Assembly (NCBI RefSeq): GCF_036625195.1
Contig: NZ_JAZKUG010000001.1
Location: 1,736,001-1,800,000 of the forward strand
Direction: 5' to 3'
From: Accumulibacter sp.
GTDB lineage: Bacteria > Pseudomonadota > Gammaproteobacteria > Burkholderiales > Rhodocyclaceae
Length of the DNA: 64,000 nucleotides
A model generated the notes under the pieces. It saw only the letters and a program-made list of their open reading frames with translations, ran no database searches and was not told the origin of the DNA. A program made the translations under genes and the position numbers. This document shows, piece by piece, positions 7,821-17,380 of the stretch (position 1 is its first letter; each line of letters begins with the position of its first letter).

Positions 7821-9386
7821 CTAGTGCCGGAAATGCCGTGCGCCGGTGAAGACCATTGCCAGACCATGTTCGTCGGCCGCCGCAATCACCTCCTCGTCGC
7901 GCAGCGAGCCGCCGGGCTGGATGACCGCTTTGGCGCCGGCGGCAGCGAGCACGTCGACCCCGTCGCGGAAGGGGAAGAAGGCGTCGGAAGCGACGCATGA
8001 GCCGGCCAGGTCGAGGCCGGCATTCTGCGCCTTGCTGGCCGCGATGCGCGTCGAGTCGACGCGGCTCATCTGGCCGGCACCGACGCCGAGGGTCATGCCG
8101 TGGCCGCAGAAGACGATCGCATTGGACTTGACGAACTTGGCGACACGATAGGCGAAGAGGAGATCATCGACCTGCGCCGCAGTTGGGGCCACCCTGCTGA
8201 CCACCTTGAGGTCCGCTTCCTGAACGTTGAAGCGGTCGGGTGTCTGCAGCAACAGCCCGCCGCCGACACGCTTCATCTCCCAAGTATGATGGACACGTGC
8301 CAGGGGCAGTTCAAGCACGCGCAGGTTCTGCTTGCTCGCCAGCAGGGCCCGTGCGGCGGCGGTGAATGCCGGCGCGAGGAGGACCTCGACGAAATGCTTG
8401 CGGGCGTTCATCGCTTCCACCACGTTGGCGTCCACTGGGCCGTTGAAGGCGATGATGCCACCGAAAGCGGACGTCGAATCCGTCTGGAAAGCCTTTTCGT
8501 ATGCCGTGACGAGCGATGCATCAATGGCAACGCCGCATGGATTGGCGTGCTTGATGATGACGCACGCCGGCGTATCGAATGTCTTGACACACTCCCATGC
8601 GGCGTCGGCGTCGGCAATGTTGTTGTAGGACAGTTCCTTGCCCTGCAACTGGCGATAGCCGGCGATCGCCCCGGCGACGGGGGCGGGGTCGCGGTAGAAC
8701 GCTGCCTGTTGATGCGGGTTCTCGCCGTAGCGAAGCGCCTCGACCCGGTCGAAGGCGACTTGCAGGTGGCTCGGGAAAGCCTGCGGCTGCCCGGCTGTGT
8801 CGAGCGAAGTCAGCCAGTTGGCGATCGCCGAATCGTAGCGTGCCGTGTGTACGAAAGCCTTGCTGGCGAGAGCGAAGCGGGTTTCGAGGCTGAGTGCACC
8901 GTCGTTGGCCGCCATCTCGCCGAGCAGTTTCGGATAGTCTTCGGGGTCGGTGACCACCGCCACGCCACCATAGTTCTTGGCCGCGGAGCGGAGCATCGCC
9001 GGGCCGCCGATATCGATGTTCTCGATGGCCTCGTCAAGGGTCACCCCGGCCTTGGCGATGGTTTCGCGGAACGGGTAGAGATTGACACAGACCAGGTCGA
9101 TCGTCGGCATGCCGTACCGTTCGAGTGTCGCCATGTGCTCGGGAAGGTCGCGGCGAGCGAGGATGCCGGCGTGTACCTTCGGGTGCAGCGTCTTGACCCG
9201 GCCGTCCAGCATTTCCGGGAAACCGGTGTAGTCACCCACTTCGCTGACCGGCAGGCCAGCGTCGCGCAGCATGCTGGCGGTGCCACCCGTCGACAGCAGC
9301 CTGACGCCCTGGGCGACGAGTCCTCGGGCGAACTCAAGGGCGCCGTTCTTGTTCGAAAGACTGAGGAGGGCTTGACGGATCTTCAT
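7821..9386 (-). CDS. purH: Bifunctional AICAR formyltransferase / IMP cyclohydrolase
   Basis: Catalyses the last two steps of IMP synthesis. The 521-residue product has the N-terminal MGS-like cyclohydrolase domain (ALLSLSNKNGALEFARGL, LLSTGGTASML, GFPEMLDGRVKTLHPKVHAGIL) and the AICARFT domain (RYGENPHQQAAFY, KELSYNNIADADAAWE, IIKHANPCGVA, the SDAFFPFRDG block and the final VFTGARHFRH). Length and both active sites are normal. It lies between fis upstream and purD downstream on the same strand. Confidence 0.97.
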   Translation of the reverse strand: MKIRQALLSLSNKNGALEFARGLVAQGVRLLSTGGTASMLRDAGLPVSEVGDYTGFPEMLDGRVKTLHPKVHAGILARRDLPEHMATLERYGMPTIDLVCVNLYPFRETIAKAGVTLDEAIENIDIGGPAMLRSAAKNYGGVAVVTDPEDYPKLLGEMAANDGALSLETRFALASKAFVHTARYDSAIANWLTSLDTAGQPQAFPSHLQVAFDRVEALRYGENPHQQAAFYRDPAPVAGAIAGYRQLQGKELSYNNIADADAAWECVKTFDTPACVIIKHANPCGVAIDASLVTAYEKAFQTDSTSAFGGIIAFNGPVDANVVEAMNARKHFVEVLLAPAFTAAARALLASKQNLRVLELPLARVHHTWEMKRVGGGLLLQTPDRFNVQEADLKVVSRVAPTAAQVDDLLFAYRVAKFVKSNAIVFCGHGMTLGVGAGQMSRVDSTRIAASKAQNAGLDLAGSCVASDAFFPFRDGVDVLAAAGAKAVIQPGGSLRDEEVIAAADEHGLAMVFTGARHFRH

Positions 9387-9445
9387 GGCAGTAGGGTCAA
9401 CAGGGTGAAAGGAATTCTTGAGGACGCCTGGCGTCGCGCAGCGAC

Positions 9446-9697
9446 TCAGGTGATCAGTCGGTGGTGGAGCAGCTTTTTGCGCAAGGTGTTGCGATTGATG
9501 CCGAGGATCTCGGCCGCCAGCGTCTGGTTGCCTCCGGCTTGCAGCAGAACGACCTCGAGCATCGGGCGCTCGACGCTGCGGATTACCATGTCGTAAACCG
9601 GCGCCGGTTGCTCGCCGCCGAGCGTATGAAAGTAGTTTTCCAGCGCCTTGCGGACGCAGGTCGCGATGGCGTCGTCGTCATGATGTACATGCTTCAT
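9446..9697 (-). CDS. fis: Fis-family nucleoid-associated DNA-binding protein
   Basis: A small basic protein of 83 residues from ATG 9697 (MKHVHHDDDAI). The C-terminal helix-turn-helix GGNQTLAAEILGINRNTLRKKL is the Fis/NtrC-type HTH, and the preceding RPMLEVVLLQ matches the Fis dimer helix. Fis bends DNA and regulates rRNA and recombination. The ATG overlaps the dusB stop (ATGA), reproducing the dusB-fis operon of proteobacteria, so expression should follow dusB. An in-frame ATG 18 bp upstream lies inside dusB and is less likely. Confidence 0.93.
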   Translation of the reverse strand: MKHVHHDDDAIATCVRKALENYFHTLGGEQPAPVYDMVIRSVERPMLEVVLLQAGGNQTLAAEILGINRNTLRKKLLHHRLIT

Positions 9698-10737
9698 GCG
9701 GCAAGTTCCTCGCAAGGGATGTCGCCGGTTGCCACCGCCGGCGGAGTGGCAGGCAGGCGTTCGTTGGTGTCGGCGAGCGCCAGGAAGAATTCGTTCACCG
9801 CCTGTCGCTGCTGCTCGATGCTCGGCAACTGGTTCATGTGGTGACGAAAGAAGGCGGAGCCGGGCAGCCCGCGGGTGTACCAGGAAATATGCTTGCGGGC
9901 GATACCGACGCCGGCGTGGTGGCCATAGAAGACGTAGACATCGTCCAGGTGTCCGAGCAGGACCTCGCGAATCTCGCTGACCCGCGGGGGCAACATGTGG
10001 CTGCCCGTATGCAGGAAGTGCTCGATCTCACGAAACAGCCAGGGCCGTCCTTGCGCTGCACGACCGATCATCACCGCGTCGGCGCCGGTGCTGGCGAGCA
10101 CAGCGCGAGCCTTTTCCGGCGAGTCGACGTCTCCGTTGGCGATCACCGGGATGCGCGCCGCCGCCTTGACCTGCCTGATCGTTTCGTACTCCGCCTCACC
10201 ACTGTAGCCGCAGGCGCGCGTCCGGCCGTGCATGGCCAGCGCCCGCACACCCGACTCCTCGGCGATCTTCAGGATGCGCAGCGCGTTGCGGTTCTCGCGG
10301 TCCCAGCCGGTACGGATCTTCAGCGTCACCGGTGTCCCCGAGACTGCTCTCACCACTGCCTCGAGAATCCGCGCTACCAGCGGTTCGTCCCGCAGCAGCG
10401 CTGAACCCGCCATCACGTTGCAGATCTTCTTCGCCGGGCAGCCCATGTTGATGTCGATGATCTGCGCCCCGCGGTCGACGTTGTAGCGCGCCGCATCGGC
10501 CATCATCAGCGGATTGGCGCCGGCGATCTGGACCGAGACCGGTGCCACTTCGCCGTCGTGGTCGGCGCGGCGGCGGGTCTTCGCACTACCGTAGAGCAGC
10601 GAATTCGACGTCACCATCTCGGACACCGCCAGACCGGCACCCATGCGCTTGCACAGTTGGCGGAAAGGGCGGTCCGTCACCCCAGCCATTGGCGCGACGA
10701 AGAGCTGGTTGCGTAGCGAAAAGCCGAGGAACTGCAT
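9694..10737 (-). CDS. dusB: tRNA-dihydrouridine synthase B
   Basis: A 347-residue flavoprotein that reduces specific uridines in the tRNA D-loop. LFVAPMAGVTDRPFRQLCKR at the start, IDINMGCPAKKICNVMAGSAL, the catalytic-cysteine context, TLKIRTGWDRENRN, HGRTRACGYSG and PVIANGDVDSPEKA are all DUS-family blocks (FMN-binding TIM barrel, then a helical tRNA-binding domain). First gene of the dusB-fis pair; the next ~240 bp upstream hold no recognisable gene, so a promoter is expected there. Confidence 0.95.
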   Translation of the reverse strand: MQFLGFSLRNQLFVAPMAGVTDRPFRQLCKRMGAGLAVSEMVTSNSLLYGSAKTRRRADHDGEVAPVSVQIAGANPLMMADAARYNVDRGAQIIDINMGCPAKKICNVMAGSALLRDEPLVARILEAVVRAVSGTPVTLKIRTGWDRENRNALRILKIAEESGVRALAMHGRTRACGYSGEAEYETIRQVKAAARIPVIANGDVDSPEKARAVLASTGADAVMIGRAAQGRPWLFREIEHFLHTGSHMLPPRVSEIREVLLGHLDDVYVFYGHHAGVGIARKHISWYTRGLPGSAFFRHHMNQLPSIEQQRQAVNEFFLALADTNERLPATPPAVATGDIPCEELAA

Positions 10738-10979
10738 GGTGAGCGGGTCGGGGGCGTGCGTCGGGAGAGCAGGATTCTAACCCGATTCTGCCCCTCGAAC
10801 GGGCTGTTCGTCGGCACTTCGCCCCCTGCGGTGGCAACCTGCCGGCGCGTGGCATGCTGGCGTCGACAGGGTTTCCTGGCCGCCGATCGTGCACGTCCCG
10901 GCTTCAGCTATCCGCACTTCTACGGATCGGGGCCAGGCCGAGCCCGTTTCAAGCGAAACCTGAGGGTGGCCCAGCGACA

Positions 10980-11585
10980 ACCAGCGTAGGCATCCTGGCG
11001 TTCTTTGTACTCTTCGGAGGCCGGTATTCGCTGGTCGTCGACACTGATCCGCTGTGCCAGCTGGGCCGGAAACAACTCATCGTCGGTCTTGCTGATCAGG
11101 GCATCCGGCGACAGACCGGAGGTGGCTCCGCCATCCCTGATTGGCGAACAGCGTGCGGCCGTCCGCTTCCTTGGTGTAGGCGAGGCCAGGAAAGTGATGC
11201 ATCATGCAGAGTCTTCAGCGCTCTTCACGGTCCGGCACTCCCGGCCAGGTGCGATGCCTTGGTGGCCATGTCCTCCGGGCGCTCGCCAACCACTTTTCCC
11301 GAGAGCCGGCTCGAGGCGGAGTTCTGCAGCAGGTCGCGGCGAGTGGCGTTGGTGGGGGGAGAGATCGAAGGGGATGCTTTCGCTGGCGGTCCCCAGTAGT
11401 GGCTCGCTCTCACGCAGCGCCTCGGCGACAAGGCGGCGCTGCTGGGCCTCCCGAATCACCTGCGTGACACGGTCACAGGTGTGCAGAATGATCTGCAGGC
11501 GTGCCACCATCTCCTCGTCGTAACTCCCCTCGCGTTTGGCGATACCGACGATGCCGGGGAGTTCGCTGTCACGAAACCGCGGCAC
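10980..11585 (-). pseudogene. Decayed PAS/GAF sensor (histidine kinase or cyclase) remnant
   Basis: On the minus strand, 11585-11400 reads ELPGIVGIAKREGSYDEEMV...LRESE, the typical end of a GAF domain followed by the start of a PAS domain in multi-sensor signalling proteins. Farther downstream, in shifting frames around 11200-11000, HHFPGLAYTKEADGRTLFAN and then SPDALISKTDDELFPAQLAQ are recognisable PAS fragments. No single frame covers them, and neither a proper start nor an output domain remains. I read it as an internally deleted, frameshifted remnant. The flanking 10,738-10,979 shows no coding pattern I can support. Exact ends are approximate. Confidence 0.6.
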
Positions 11586-11595
11586 GCCCGCGCCC

Positions 11596-12234
11596 TCAGT
11601 GGCGCCAGGCGCGACTGACTATCTCACGGATGACGTGCAGGCGGCGGTGGAAGAAGTGGTCTGCGCCAGGAATGACGACCACCGGCAGCTCAAGGGGTTT
11701 TGCCCATTCGATGACGTTGCTCAGGGGGACGGTGGCGTCCTCGGAGCCGTGGATGACGATGGTGTCTGCCGGCACGGCCTTGGTTTGGTAGCGACGGGCC
11801 CCTTCGACGAAACCGGAGGCGGTACCCACCAGCACCAGTCGTTGCGCCGGACGCCCCAACTCGAGCAAGACCTCGGCAACCCGTGTCTGGACGTAGGCAC
11901 CGAAGGAGAATCCTGCCAGCGCCACCGGCAGGTTGCCGTAGCGGACCTTGGCTTCCGCCAGGACGGCGAGCAGATCTTCCGTCTCGCCGCGACCATCGTC
12001 ATGCTGGCCCTCACTGAGGCCGACGCCGCGGAAGTTCGGCCGCAAAGCGACGTAGTCGAGATGGTTGAAGGTGCGCGCCAGTGTCTGCACCACCTTGTTC
12101 GTGTTGCCGCCTCCGAACAACGGGTGCGGGTGGGCAACGAGCGCAATGCCGCGTGGTGCCCCAGGGTTTTCGACCGTGATCTCGATCTTGCCGACGGGTC
12201 CGTCGACGAGCAGGTGTTCGGTAGGGACCTTCAT
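11596..12234 (-). CDS. Alpha/beta hydrolase, YcjY/dienelactone-hydrolase-like
   Basis: A compact 212-residue cytosolic hydrolase. ALVAHPHPLFGGGNTNKVVQ holds the HPHP oxyanion-side motif of this subfamily, VALAGFSFGAYVQTRVA holds the nucleophile elbow GFSFG, IHGSEDATVPL holds the acid and VIPGADHFFHRRL the histidine, so the catalytic triad is complete. Close relatives are annotated only as alpha/beta hydrolases and the substrate is unknown. It sits about 100 bp downstream of a second hydrolase-fold protein on the same strand. Confidence 0.82.
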   Translation of the reverse strand: MKVPTEHLLVDGPVGKIEITVENPGAPRGIALVAHPHPLFGGGNTNKVVQTLARTFNHLDYVALRPNFRGVGLSEGQHDDGRGETEDLLAVLAEAKVRYGNLPVALAGFSFGAYVQTRVAEVLLELGRPAQRLVLVGTASGFVEGARRYQTKAVPADTIVIHGSEDATVPLSNVIEWAKPLELPVVVIPGADHFFHRRLHVIREIVSRAWRH

Positions 12235-12338
12235 TTCTCAACGTCCTTTCTCTGTCCGCGTCGCGTTCGGCTCGCTGTATCGCTGGTGCCTCCGGTGTGC
12301 CTTCTCGCCTCCTGCATCGGGTCGCATCCGGACCGGGT

Positions 12339-13526
12339 TCATGGCTCGCGCAATGGATCGGCTGCTACTGGTCGCGAGGTGTCTGCCAGCTGCCAGACCA
12401 CCTCTTCATCGACCGCGTACAGGGCGCAAGAGTGGCGAGCTGCGCGCTCGCAGTTGTCGAGCGCTGCTGCCAGCGGGTCGGTACCGCCCTGCGCCCAGCC
12501 GACATTGCCGGTGGTTGCGATGGCGAAGGCGCGTGGCAACGGCAGGGTGAGGAATCTTCGGTAAAGCTCACGCCGACGGTCGTCGAGATAAGGCAATGCG
12601 TCACTGTCGCTCAGGTCGGCGTAGCCCGTTCGCTTCGGCTTCGGCGTCGATCCGGGGCTGAAGCGATGTTCGGTCGGCAGTCCGATCTCGCGCAGAAAGC
12701 GTTCGCTATCCGGCCACCAGACCGCTACCCCTTGTGGGCTGCCAAACATCGTTCGCGTATCGCCAGCAGCGGAGGTCGCATGGCGGATCAGTTCGGCGCG
12801 CCCACCGGCATCACGATAGGCGCGCCACATGTCGCCGGGCAGCTGACTGTCCGAGGAAGTGTCGTCGTTCCCGTAGAACCAGAGCGATGGCACCGTACTG
12901 CTGCGGCCGAAGGCAGCAAAAGCCGCGACCAGAGCCTCTTGCCAGAGGCATCCGGCTGCGCTCGAGCGCAGGCCACCGGCAAGATTCAGGATCCCACGCA
13001 GGCCGGGGAAGCCCGTCGCAGCCACGGCCATCGCCGCGATGCCGCCTTCCGCCTCGCCAACGAGCAGTATCCGGTCGGGATCGACGTCCGGTCGCAGGCG
13101 CACCTCGCGCAGGAAGGCGACGATCGTTTCGGCCTCCAGCCGTGCGTGCTCTTCGATTTTGCAGTGGGGAGCAGCATGGCTGCCGCCGGACTTGGAAAAA
13201 CCCGGGCGCATCGGGATCGCCACCAGATAGCCGCGCTGCAGGAATTCGCGACTGGCGACGAGATGGCGGGCACGCGGGTCGAAGCGAGGTTCACCGGCCG
13301 TTCTGCCGTGGTTGATGACGACCAGCGGGAAAGGACCGGTACCCGGCGGTACGAAGAAGGTCGTCTCGAGTTCGACGCTCGACGAGCCCACGGCCACAGG
13401 CAGCATTCGCACCTCTTCGTTCAGCGTTGCAGGCAACCGCGGCATCCCGTCCGCGGCCGTCGCCATGGCAATGCCCAACAGATACGTCAGCGCTGCCAGG
13501 AACAGGTGAACCAGCCAACGTCGCAT
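12339..13526 (-). CDS. Exported alpha/beta-hydrolase-fold protein lacking the usual nucleophile
   Basis: A 395-residue protein from ATG 13526 with a signal peptide (RRWLVHLFLAALTYLLGIAM ending near TAADG). FPLVVINHGRTAGEP and GYLVAIPMRPGFSKSGG mark the dienelactone-hydrolase-like fold. At the expected nucleophile elbow the sequence is LLVGEAEGGIAAM, i.e. GEAEG where relatives have G-x-S-x-G, so the serine is replaced by alanine (GCG codon). A late histidine is present in the C-terminal half, but the serine mechanism should be lost. It may bind a ligand, use another residue, or be inactive. In-frame ATGs upstream (13529, 13601) lack support from the signal peptide. Confidence 0.65.
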   Translation of the reverse strand: MRRWLVHLFLAALTYLLGIAMATAADGMPRLPATLNEEVRMLPVAVGSSSVELETTFFVPPGTGPFPLVVINHGRTAGEPRFDPRARHLVASREFLQRGYLVAIPMRPGFSKSGGSHAAPHCKIEEHARLEAETIVAFLREVRLRPDVDPDRILLVGEAEGGIAAMAVAATGFPGLRGILNLAGGLRSSAAGCLWQEALVAAFAAFGRSSTVPSLWFYGNDDTSSDSQLPGDMWRAYRDAGGRAELIRHATSAAGDTRTMFGSPQGVAVWWPDSERFLREIGLPTEHRFSPGSTPKPKRTGYADLSDSDALPYLDDRRRELYRRFLTLPLPRAFAIATTGNVGWAQGGTDPLAAALDNCERAARHSCALYAVDEEVVWQLADTSRPVAADPLREP

Positions 13527-13675
13527 CATTTCTCCCGGAAGAGGGCCGAGTTGCTCACCGTGGCGACCCGAATGGCCCGCACGGGCGGTGGTCCGGGTCA
13601 TGGGCAGGCTCGCCGGCCACGCTGGCGGGTGTCGCAGCCGGTGCCACTGCGGGTTGAGCGGACTGGCTTGGGCAT

Positions 13676-13984
13676 TCAGATGCGCAGGCGCTCGACCACC
13701 CGTCCGTGTACCAAGTGCTCCTGGATGATCTCCTCGATATCCTCCGTGTCGACGTAGCTGTACCAGACGCCTTCCGGGTAGACGACCAGGACCGGGCCGT
13801 TGTCGCAGCGATCGAGGCAGCCCGCCTTGTTGATGCGCACCTTGCCTGCGCCCTTGAGGTGCAGTTCGCCGATTCGGTCCTTGGCGTAGGTCTGCGCCGC
13901 TGTCGCGCCGGAGTCGTTGCAGCAGGTTTCTCCCTCGCCGCGCTGATTGCAGCAGAAAAATACATGATGCCGGAAATAGCTCAT
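13676..13984 (-). CDS. Thioredoxin-like [2Fe-2S] ferredoxin
   Basis: A 102-residue protein starting MSYFRHHVFFCCNQR. The cysteine pattern (FFCCNQR...GETCCN and later AGCLDRCDNGPVLVVYP) is that of thioredoxin-fold [2Fe-2S] ferredoxins related to the NuoE C-terminal domain; the C-terminal EDIEEIIQEHL helix is also typical. It probably serves as a small soluble electron carrier. It is followed on the chromosome by the first insertion sequence; an imperfect inverted repeat (14012-14023 with 14051-14063) sits just upstream of its start. Confidence 0.85.
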   Translation of the reverse strand: MSYFRHHVFFCCNQRGEGETCCNDSGATAAQTYAKDRIGELHLKGAGKVRINKAGCLDRCDNGPVLVVYPEGVWYSYVDTEDIEEIIQEHLVHGRVVERLRI

Positions 13985-14099
13985 GAAAAGGGCCCCTCGG
14001 GTTGGGTTGCTGATGACGCCCGGATCTTAACGCAGATCAGCGCTGGCCACCCGGGGCGTCATCCGCGACCCAGCACTTCTTGATTTTGAGCTTCCCTCT

Positions 14100-15356
14100 G
14101 TTTTTCGTCTTCCCAAGAGTGGGTTTCATGCTATCAGTTCTTCCTGATGCTGCTGGCTGACCCAGTGTTCCAGGAACTGGATCGCCGACAGGTAAACGAG
14201 GGTCGAAGGCTGCCGCTTCCGGTTGTAGAACACCTCGATGTACTCGAAACGGGCGGCCTTGATGTCGGCATGGGTGGCGTACTGGGCGCCATGCACCCGC
14301 TCGTTCTTGAAGCTGTTGAACCAGTTTTCCATCGGGCCGTTGTCCCAGCAGTTGCCCTTCCGGCCCATCGGGCAGGTCATGCCGTATTCCTGGAGCTTGT
14401 CCTGGAAGGCGTGGCTGGCATACTTGGCTGCCCCGGTCGGAATGATGCAGCAGCCCCGGTGCCGGCCGCTTCCTGAACCAGGCCATGGTCAGCGCATCCG
14501 GGGCGATGTCCGCCGTCATGCGCGGCTTCAAGGACCAGCCTACGACCTCGCGGTTGAACAAGTCGAGAACGATGGCCAGGTAGAGCCAGCCTTCGTTCGT
14601 CCACAAATGCGTGATGTCCGACGCCCACGCTTGATTCGGCGCACTCGGCGTGAAGTTGCGATCCAGCAGGATTTCCGCCACTGGCAGGCCGTGTTTCGAG
14701 TCCGTTGTCACCTTGTAGGGCCACTTTTGGCGGGCACGAATGCCATGGTCTCGCATCAGGCGCTCCACCCGTTTCTTGTTGGCCGGGAAGCCGCGAGCCC
14801 GCCATTGCCGCACCATCCGCGGACTGCCGTGGGCGCCTTTGAGTTCCGCATGGATGGCACCGATCAGCGCCAGCATCTGGCTGTCGCTCAGCCGCCGACG
14901 GTCCTCGGTGCCGCCGCATTTCCAGGCCCGATAGCCGCTCAGCCTGACCTCCAGGGCCTCGCACATACCGGACAGCGCGAATGCCTTGCCTTGCGCATCG
15001 ATCCCGGCGTACTTCACAGCGCATTCTTCGCGAGGTACGCCGCCGCCTTTTTTATGATTTCCAGCTCGCGCTTGGGCCGCGATGTTGTCGGCCCGTAGCC
15101 GCGAGAGTTCCATCTCTTCCGGCGTCACCGCTTTGCCGCCGGCGCCACTGAGCTTGCCCGTTGCCGCCGCCTTGACCCAGTTGCGCAAGGTCTGCTCAAC
15201 CAACCCCAGTTCCTTCGCCACTCCCGCCAGCGCCTGCCCGTTCTTCACCCGCTTGATCGCCAGTTCCTTGAATTCCAGTGTATATCCCTGCTTCGGTATC
15301 TCCATTCTTCCGCCTTCCAAAGTAACGTCATCTTATGTCACCCTTGGAGGACGAAA
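14100..15356 (-). mobile_element. Degenerate IS3-family insertion sequence
   Basis: Encodes an IS3-type OrfA/OrfB transposase on the minus strand. The probable ends are an imperfect inverted repeat: TTTCGTCTTCCCAAGAGTG near 14103-14123 against, on the other strand, TTTCGTCCTCCAAGGGTG near 15337-15356. I could not identify a convincing 3 bp target duplication, so the ends are approximate. Its right end coincides with the truncation of a phage capsid-like reading frame. Confidence 0.7.
14126..15305 (-). pseudogene. IS3-family transposase with two frameshifts
   Basis: OrfA starts MEIPKQGYTLEFKELAIKRV and has a helix-turn-helix (VAKELGLVEQTLRNWVKA). In a normal copy OrfA ends KRELEIIKKAAAYLAKNAL in the frame after the A-run (slippery AAAAAAG) and OrfB is reached by programmed -1 shift. 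Here an extra base just before that point puts OrfA directly into the OrfB frame. OrfB then has the first catalytic Asp (WASDITHLW) and the second (HHSDRGSQ), but the frame shifts just after it near 14,400. The third catalytic region (NERVHG, end QQHQEELIA at 14126) continues in another frame. The enzyme should be inactive. Confidence 0.8.
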
Positions 15357-15515
15357 TTCCGCGGGAACCTCAATCCGCGCGCGCAGGGCGTCGAACGTAG
15401 CGACTTCCTCGTCGGAGAGGTCGCGGTTCGCGGAAACGGCGCGGTCGGTCAGCGCGCGGGCTTCCCTGACCAGGGTGGTCTTGTGCGCCTGAAGCTCGCG
15501 CAGTCGCCTGCTCAT
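15357..15515 (-). pseudogene. HK97-type phage major capsid protein, N-terminal stub
   Basis: From ATG 15515, MSRRLRELQAHKTTLVREAR followed by ALTDRAVSANRDLSDEEVAT and FDALRARIE matches the N-terminal delta-domain helix of HK97-family major capsid proteins. The reading frame runs into the IS3 right end after about 53 residues and no further capsid sequence is found on the other side of the element. A prophage or satellite once lay here. A strong hairpin (cgccgcc/ggcggcg, about 15567-15584) lies just upstream of the stub, as often seen between phage structural genes. Confidence 0.6.
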
Positions 15516-15563
15516 GTGTTTCTCCAAAAGCAAGAACCCACGCGAGGCAGGTTCGATGGGCAC

Positions 15564-15901
15564 AAGAACGCCGCCGGGAGGCGGCGCGGTGGGGCGATGG
15601 CTAATGTTGCTGCGGGTTTCGGGTATTCGTGGTTAAATTGGCGCTATGCCGTGTGGCAACGAAGCATTGGAATGGGCTTCTCCGACCGTCTCGGTTCGGC
15701 CACAACCGGACGTACGGTGCCGCGCTTGAGCAGTCATTCGGGCGACCGAATCCCTCTGATAGCAGATATCTTCGCATTCTGCTATGAGGAACGAAACGCT
15801 GGGTATTCTTCAAAGGCAGGCACGTGCAAAGAATTCTTGATGGCGTAGGTTAATATTGCACAAGAACCGAGACCCACGATCGAGAGTAACCGCACACTTC
15901 C
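15564..15901. other. Non-coding gap between phage stub and histidine kinase
   Basis: About 340 bp with one hairpin (cgccgccgggaggcggcg, 15567-15584) and no reading frame with convincing protein character on either strand. It is less GC-rich than the flanking core genome and must contain the promoter of the downstream kinase gene, but I cannot fix its elements. Confidence 0.5.
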
Positions 15902-17367
15902 ATGTCTGACAGAATACAGCCCAACGAAATGAATCGTCCTGTTTCGTTTGTACTCTTGAGAGATGCGTTAGCCCTTTTTGCGCTTTACATCCTATCCGCG
16001 CTCGGGGTTAAAGAGATATTCGGCACAAACGACGTCTTTGGTTTTTCATGGCTCGCATCGGGGCCGACCGTCTACCTTGTGGCTGTGCATGGTTACCGCA
16101 TTCTCGGCGTCGCACTTATCGCAACAATCGTCGGCAATCTGATTTTCGGAACCCTTATTGAAACCGTTGTCTGGAACTCACTTGGCAGCGTAATCGTTCT
16201 GGGATTCGGTGGCTGGATATACAGGAACACCACCGATCGACGGTTGTTGTTTGTAGAGATCAGAGACTTTTTCAGGCTCTTCGGCGCCGCTTTGGGTATG
16301 GCTATCCTGGCCGCGACCATAGCCACTCTCCAATCAAAAGCCAATCTGCCTGTTCTCGAAGTCAATTCTTTTCTGCATCGAATTGCGGGATTTGCGTTCG
16401 GCTTTGTCATAACCATGACGCTTTTGCTGGTTGCTGTGAATTGGCGTGACCGCAAAGAGGAACTTGCCAACAGGATCTTGGATGGCACCCTGATCATTTG
16501 TCTGGCCGCCCTTTGTGGGCACGTACTGTTCTTGAATGGATTCCACGATTCTCTCGGTCAGATCGCCCGTGGTTACTGGATGTTCTTATTCGTCACGCTT
16601 GCCGGGTTGCGTCTGGGAACAGCAGGCACGACCATCGTGCTGCTGCTCACCGCGATCCAGGCGCTCATAGGCGCAATACTCGGCTTGGGGTTTTTTGCGG
16701 ACGACATTGCCAAGACGGGACTGTCGAATTTTTACTTTTACATGATTAGCCTCGCATCCGACGGGTACCTGGTTGCGATTCTATTCACTGAAGGCGAGCA
16801 GCGTCACCAGCGTTTGGAGCTTGCCCGTCAGGACGTTGTTGCCGCTTCGGCAGGCCTGCGCCAGGAACGGGATTTTGCCGAGACGTTGATCCAGACCGCT
16901 CAAGCCATCGTCCTGGTTCTGGATGCCAAAGGTCGCATCCTTCGGATTAACCAGTACATGGAGGAGTTGACGCAATATACGCAGGATGAAGTCGCTGGTA
17001 AAGAATGGTTCAGCAGCTTTCTCCCCACTAGGGAAATATCGAAAACCCGAAATCTGTTTGGCAAATCAATTGGGGGAGTTGCCTCGAAAGGCAACGTAAC
17101 GCCTATTCTGACCAAGGATGGACGAGAGATCGCGATTGAGTGGTATGACAGGGTTCTCAAGGATGGCGGCGGAAACGTGACTGGCCTTCTCGCACTGGGA
17201 TTGGACATCACCGAGCGGAACCGGGCAGAAGAAGATCTGAAGAATCTGACGCAGCGACTTCTGCTGGCTACCGCATCCGCCAAGCTTGGCGTGTGGGACT
17301 GGAACGTCAGTACTAAGCAATAAATAAATTGCGTGCATTGAGTTCTGGCGCGCGGACGAGTTTCATG

Positions 17368-17373
17368 TATAAT
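17368..17373 (+). promoter_or_regulatory. Likely -10 box of the IS630 transposase promoter
   Basis: A perfect TATAAT lies 55 bp inside the left end of the IS630 element. It overlaps the ATG at 17372, so that ATG cannot be the start of a transcript made from it. This favours the ATG at 17381 or a later one. A good -35 at normal spacing is not evident. Confidence 0.4.
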
Positions 17374-17380
17374 GCTCGCC

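Noticed and set aside
6424..9596. Long plus-strand open frames (466 and 498 codons) over purD and purH
   Set aside because: They lie opposite purD and purH, whose protein motifs are complete; the plus-strand translations have no recognisable domain.
14012..14063. Inverted repeat gatgacgcccgg / ccggggcgtcatc upstream of the ferredoxin as a terminator or operator
   Set aside because: One bulge and a 27-base loop with no T-run; it could be chance in GC-rich DNA, so it is mentioned only in passing under the ferredoxin.
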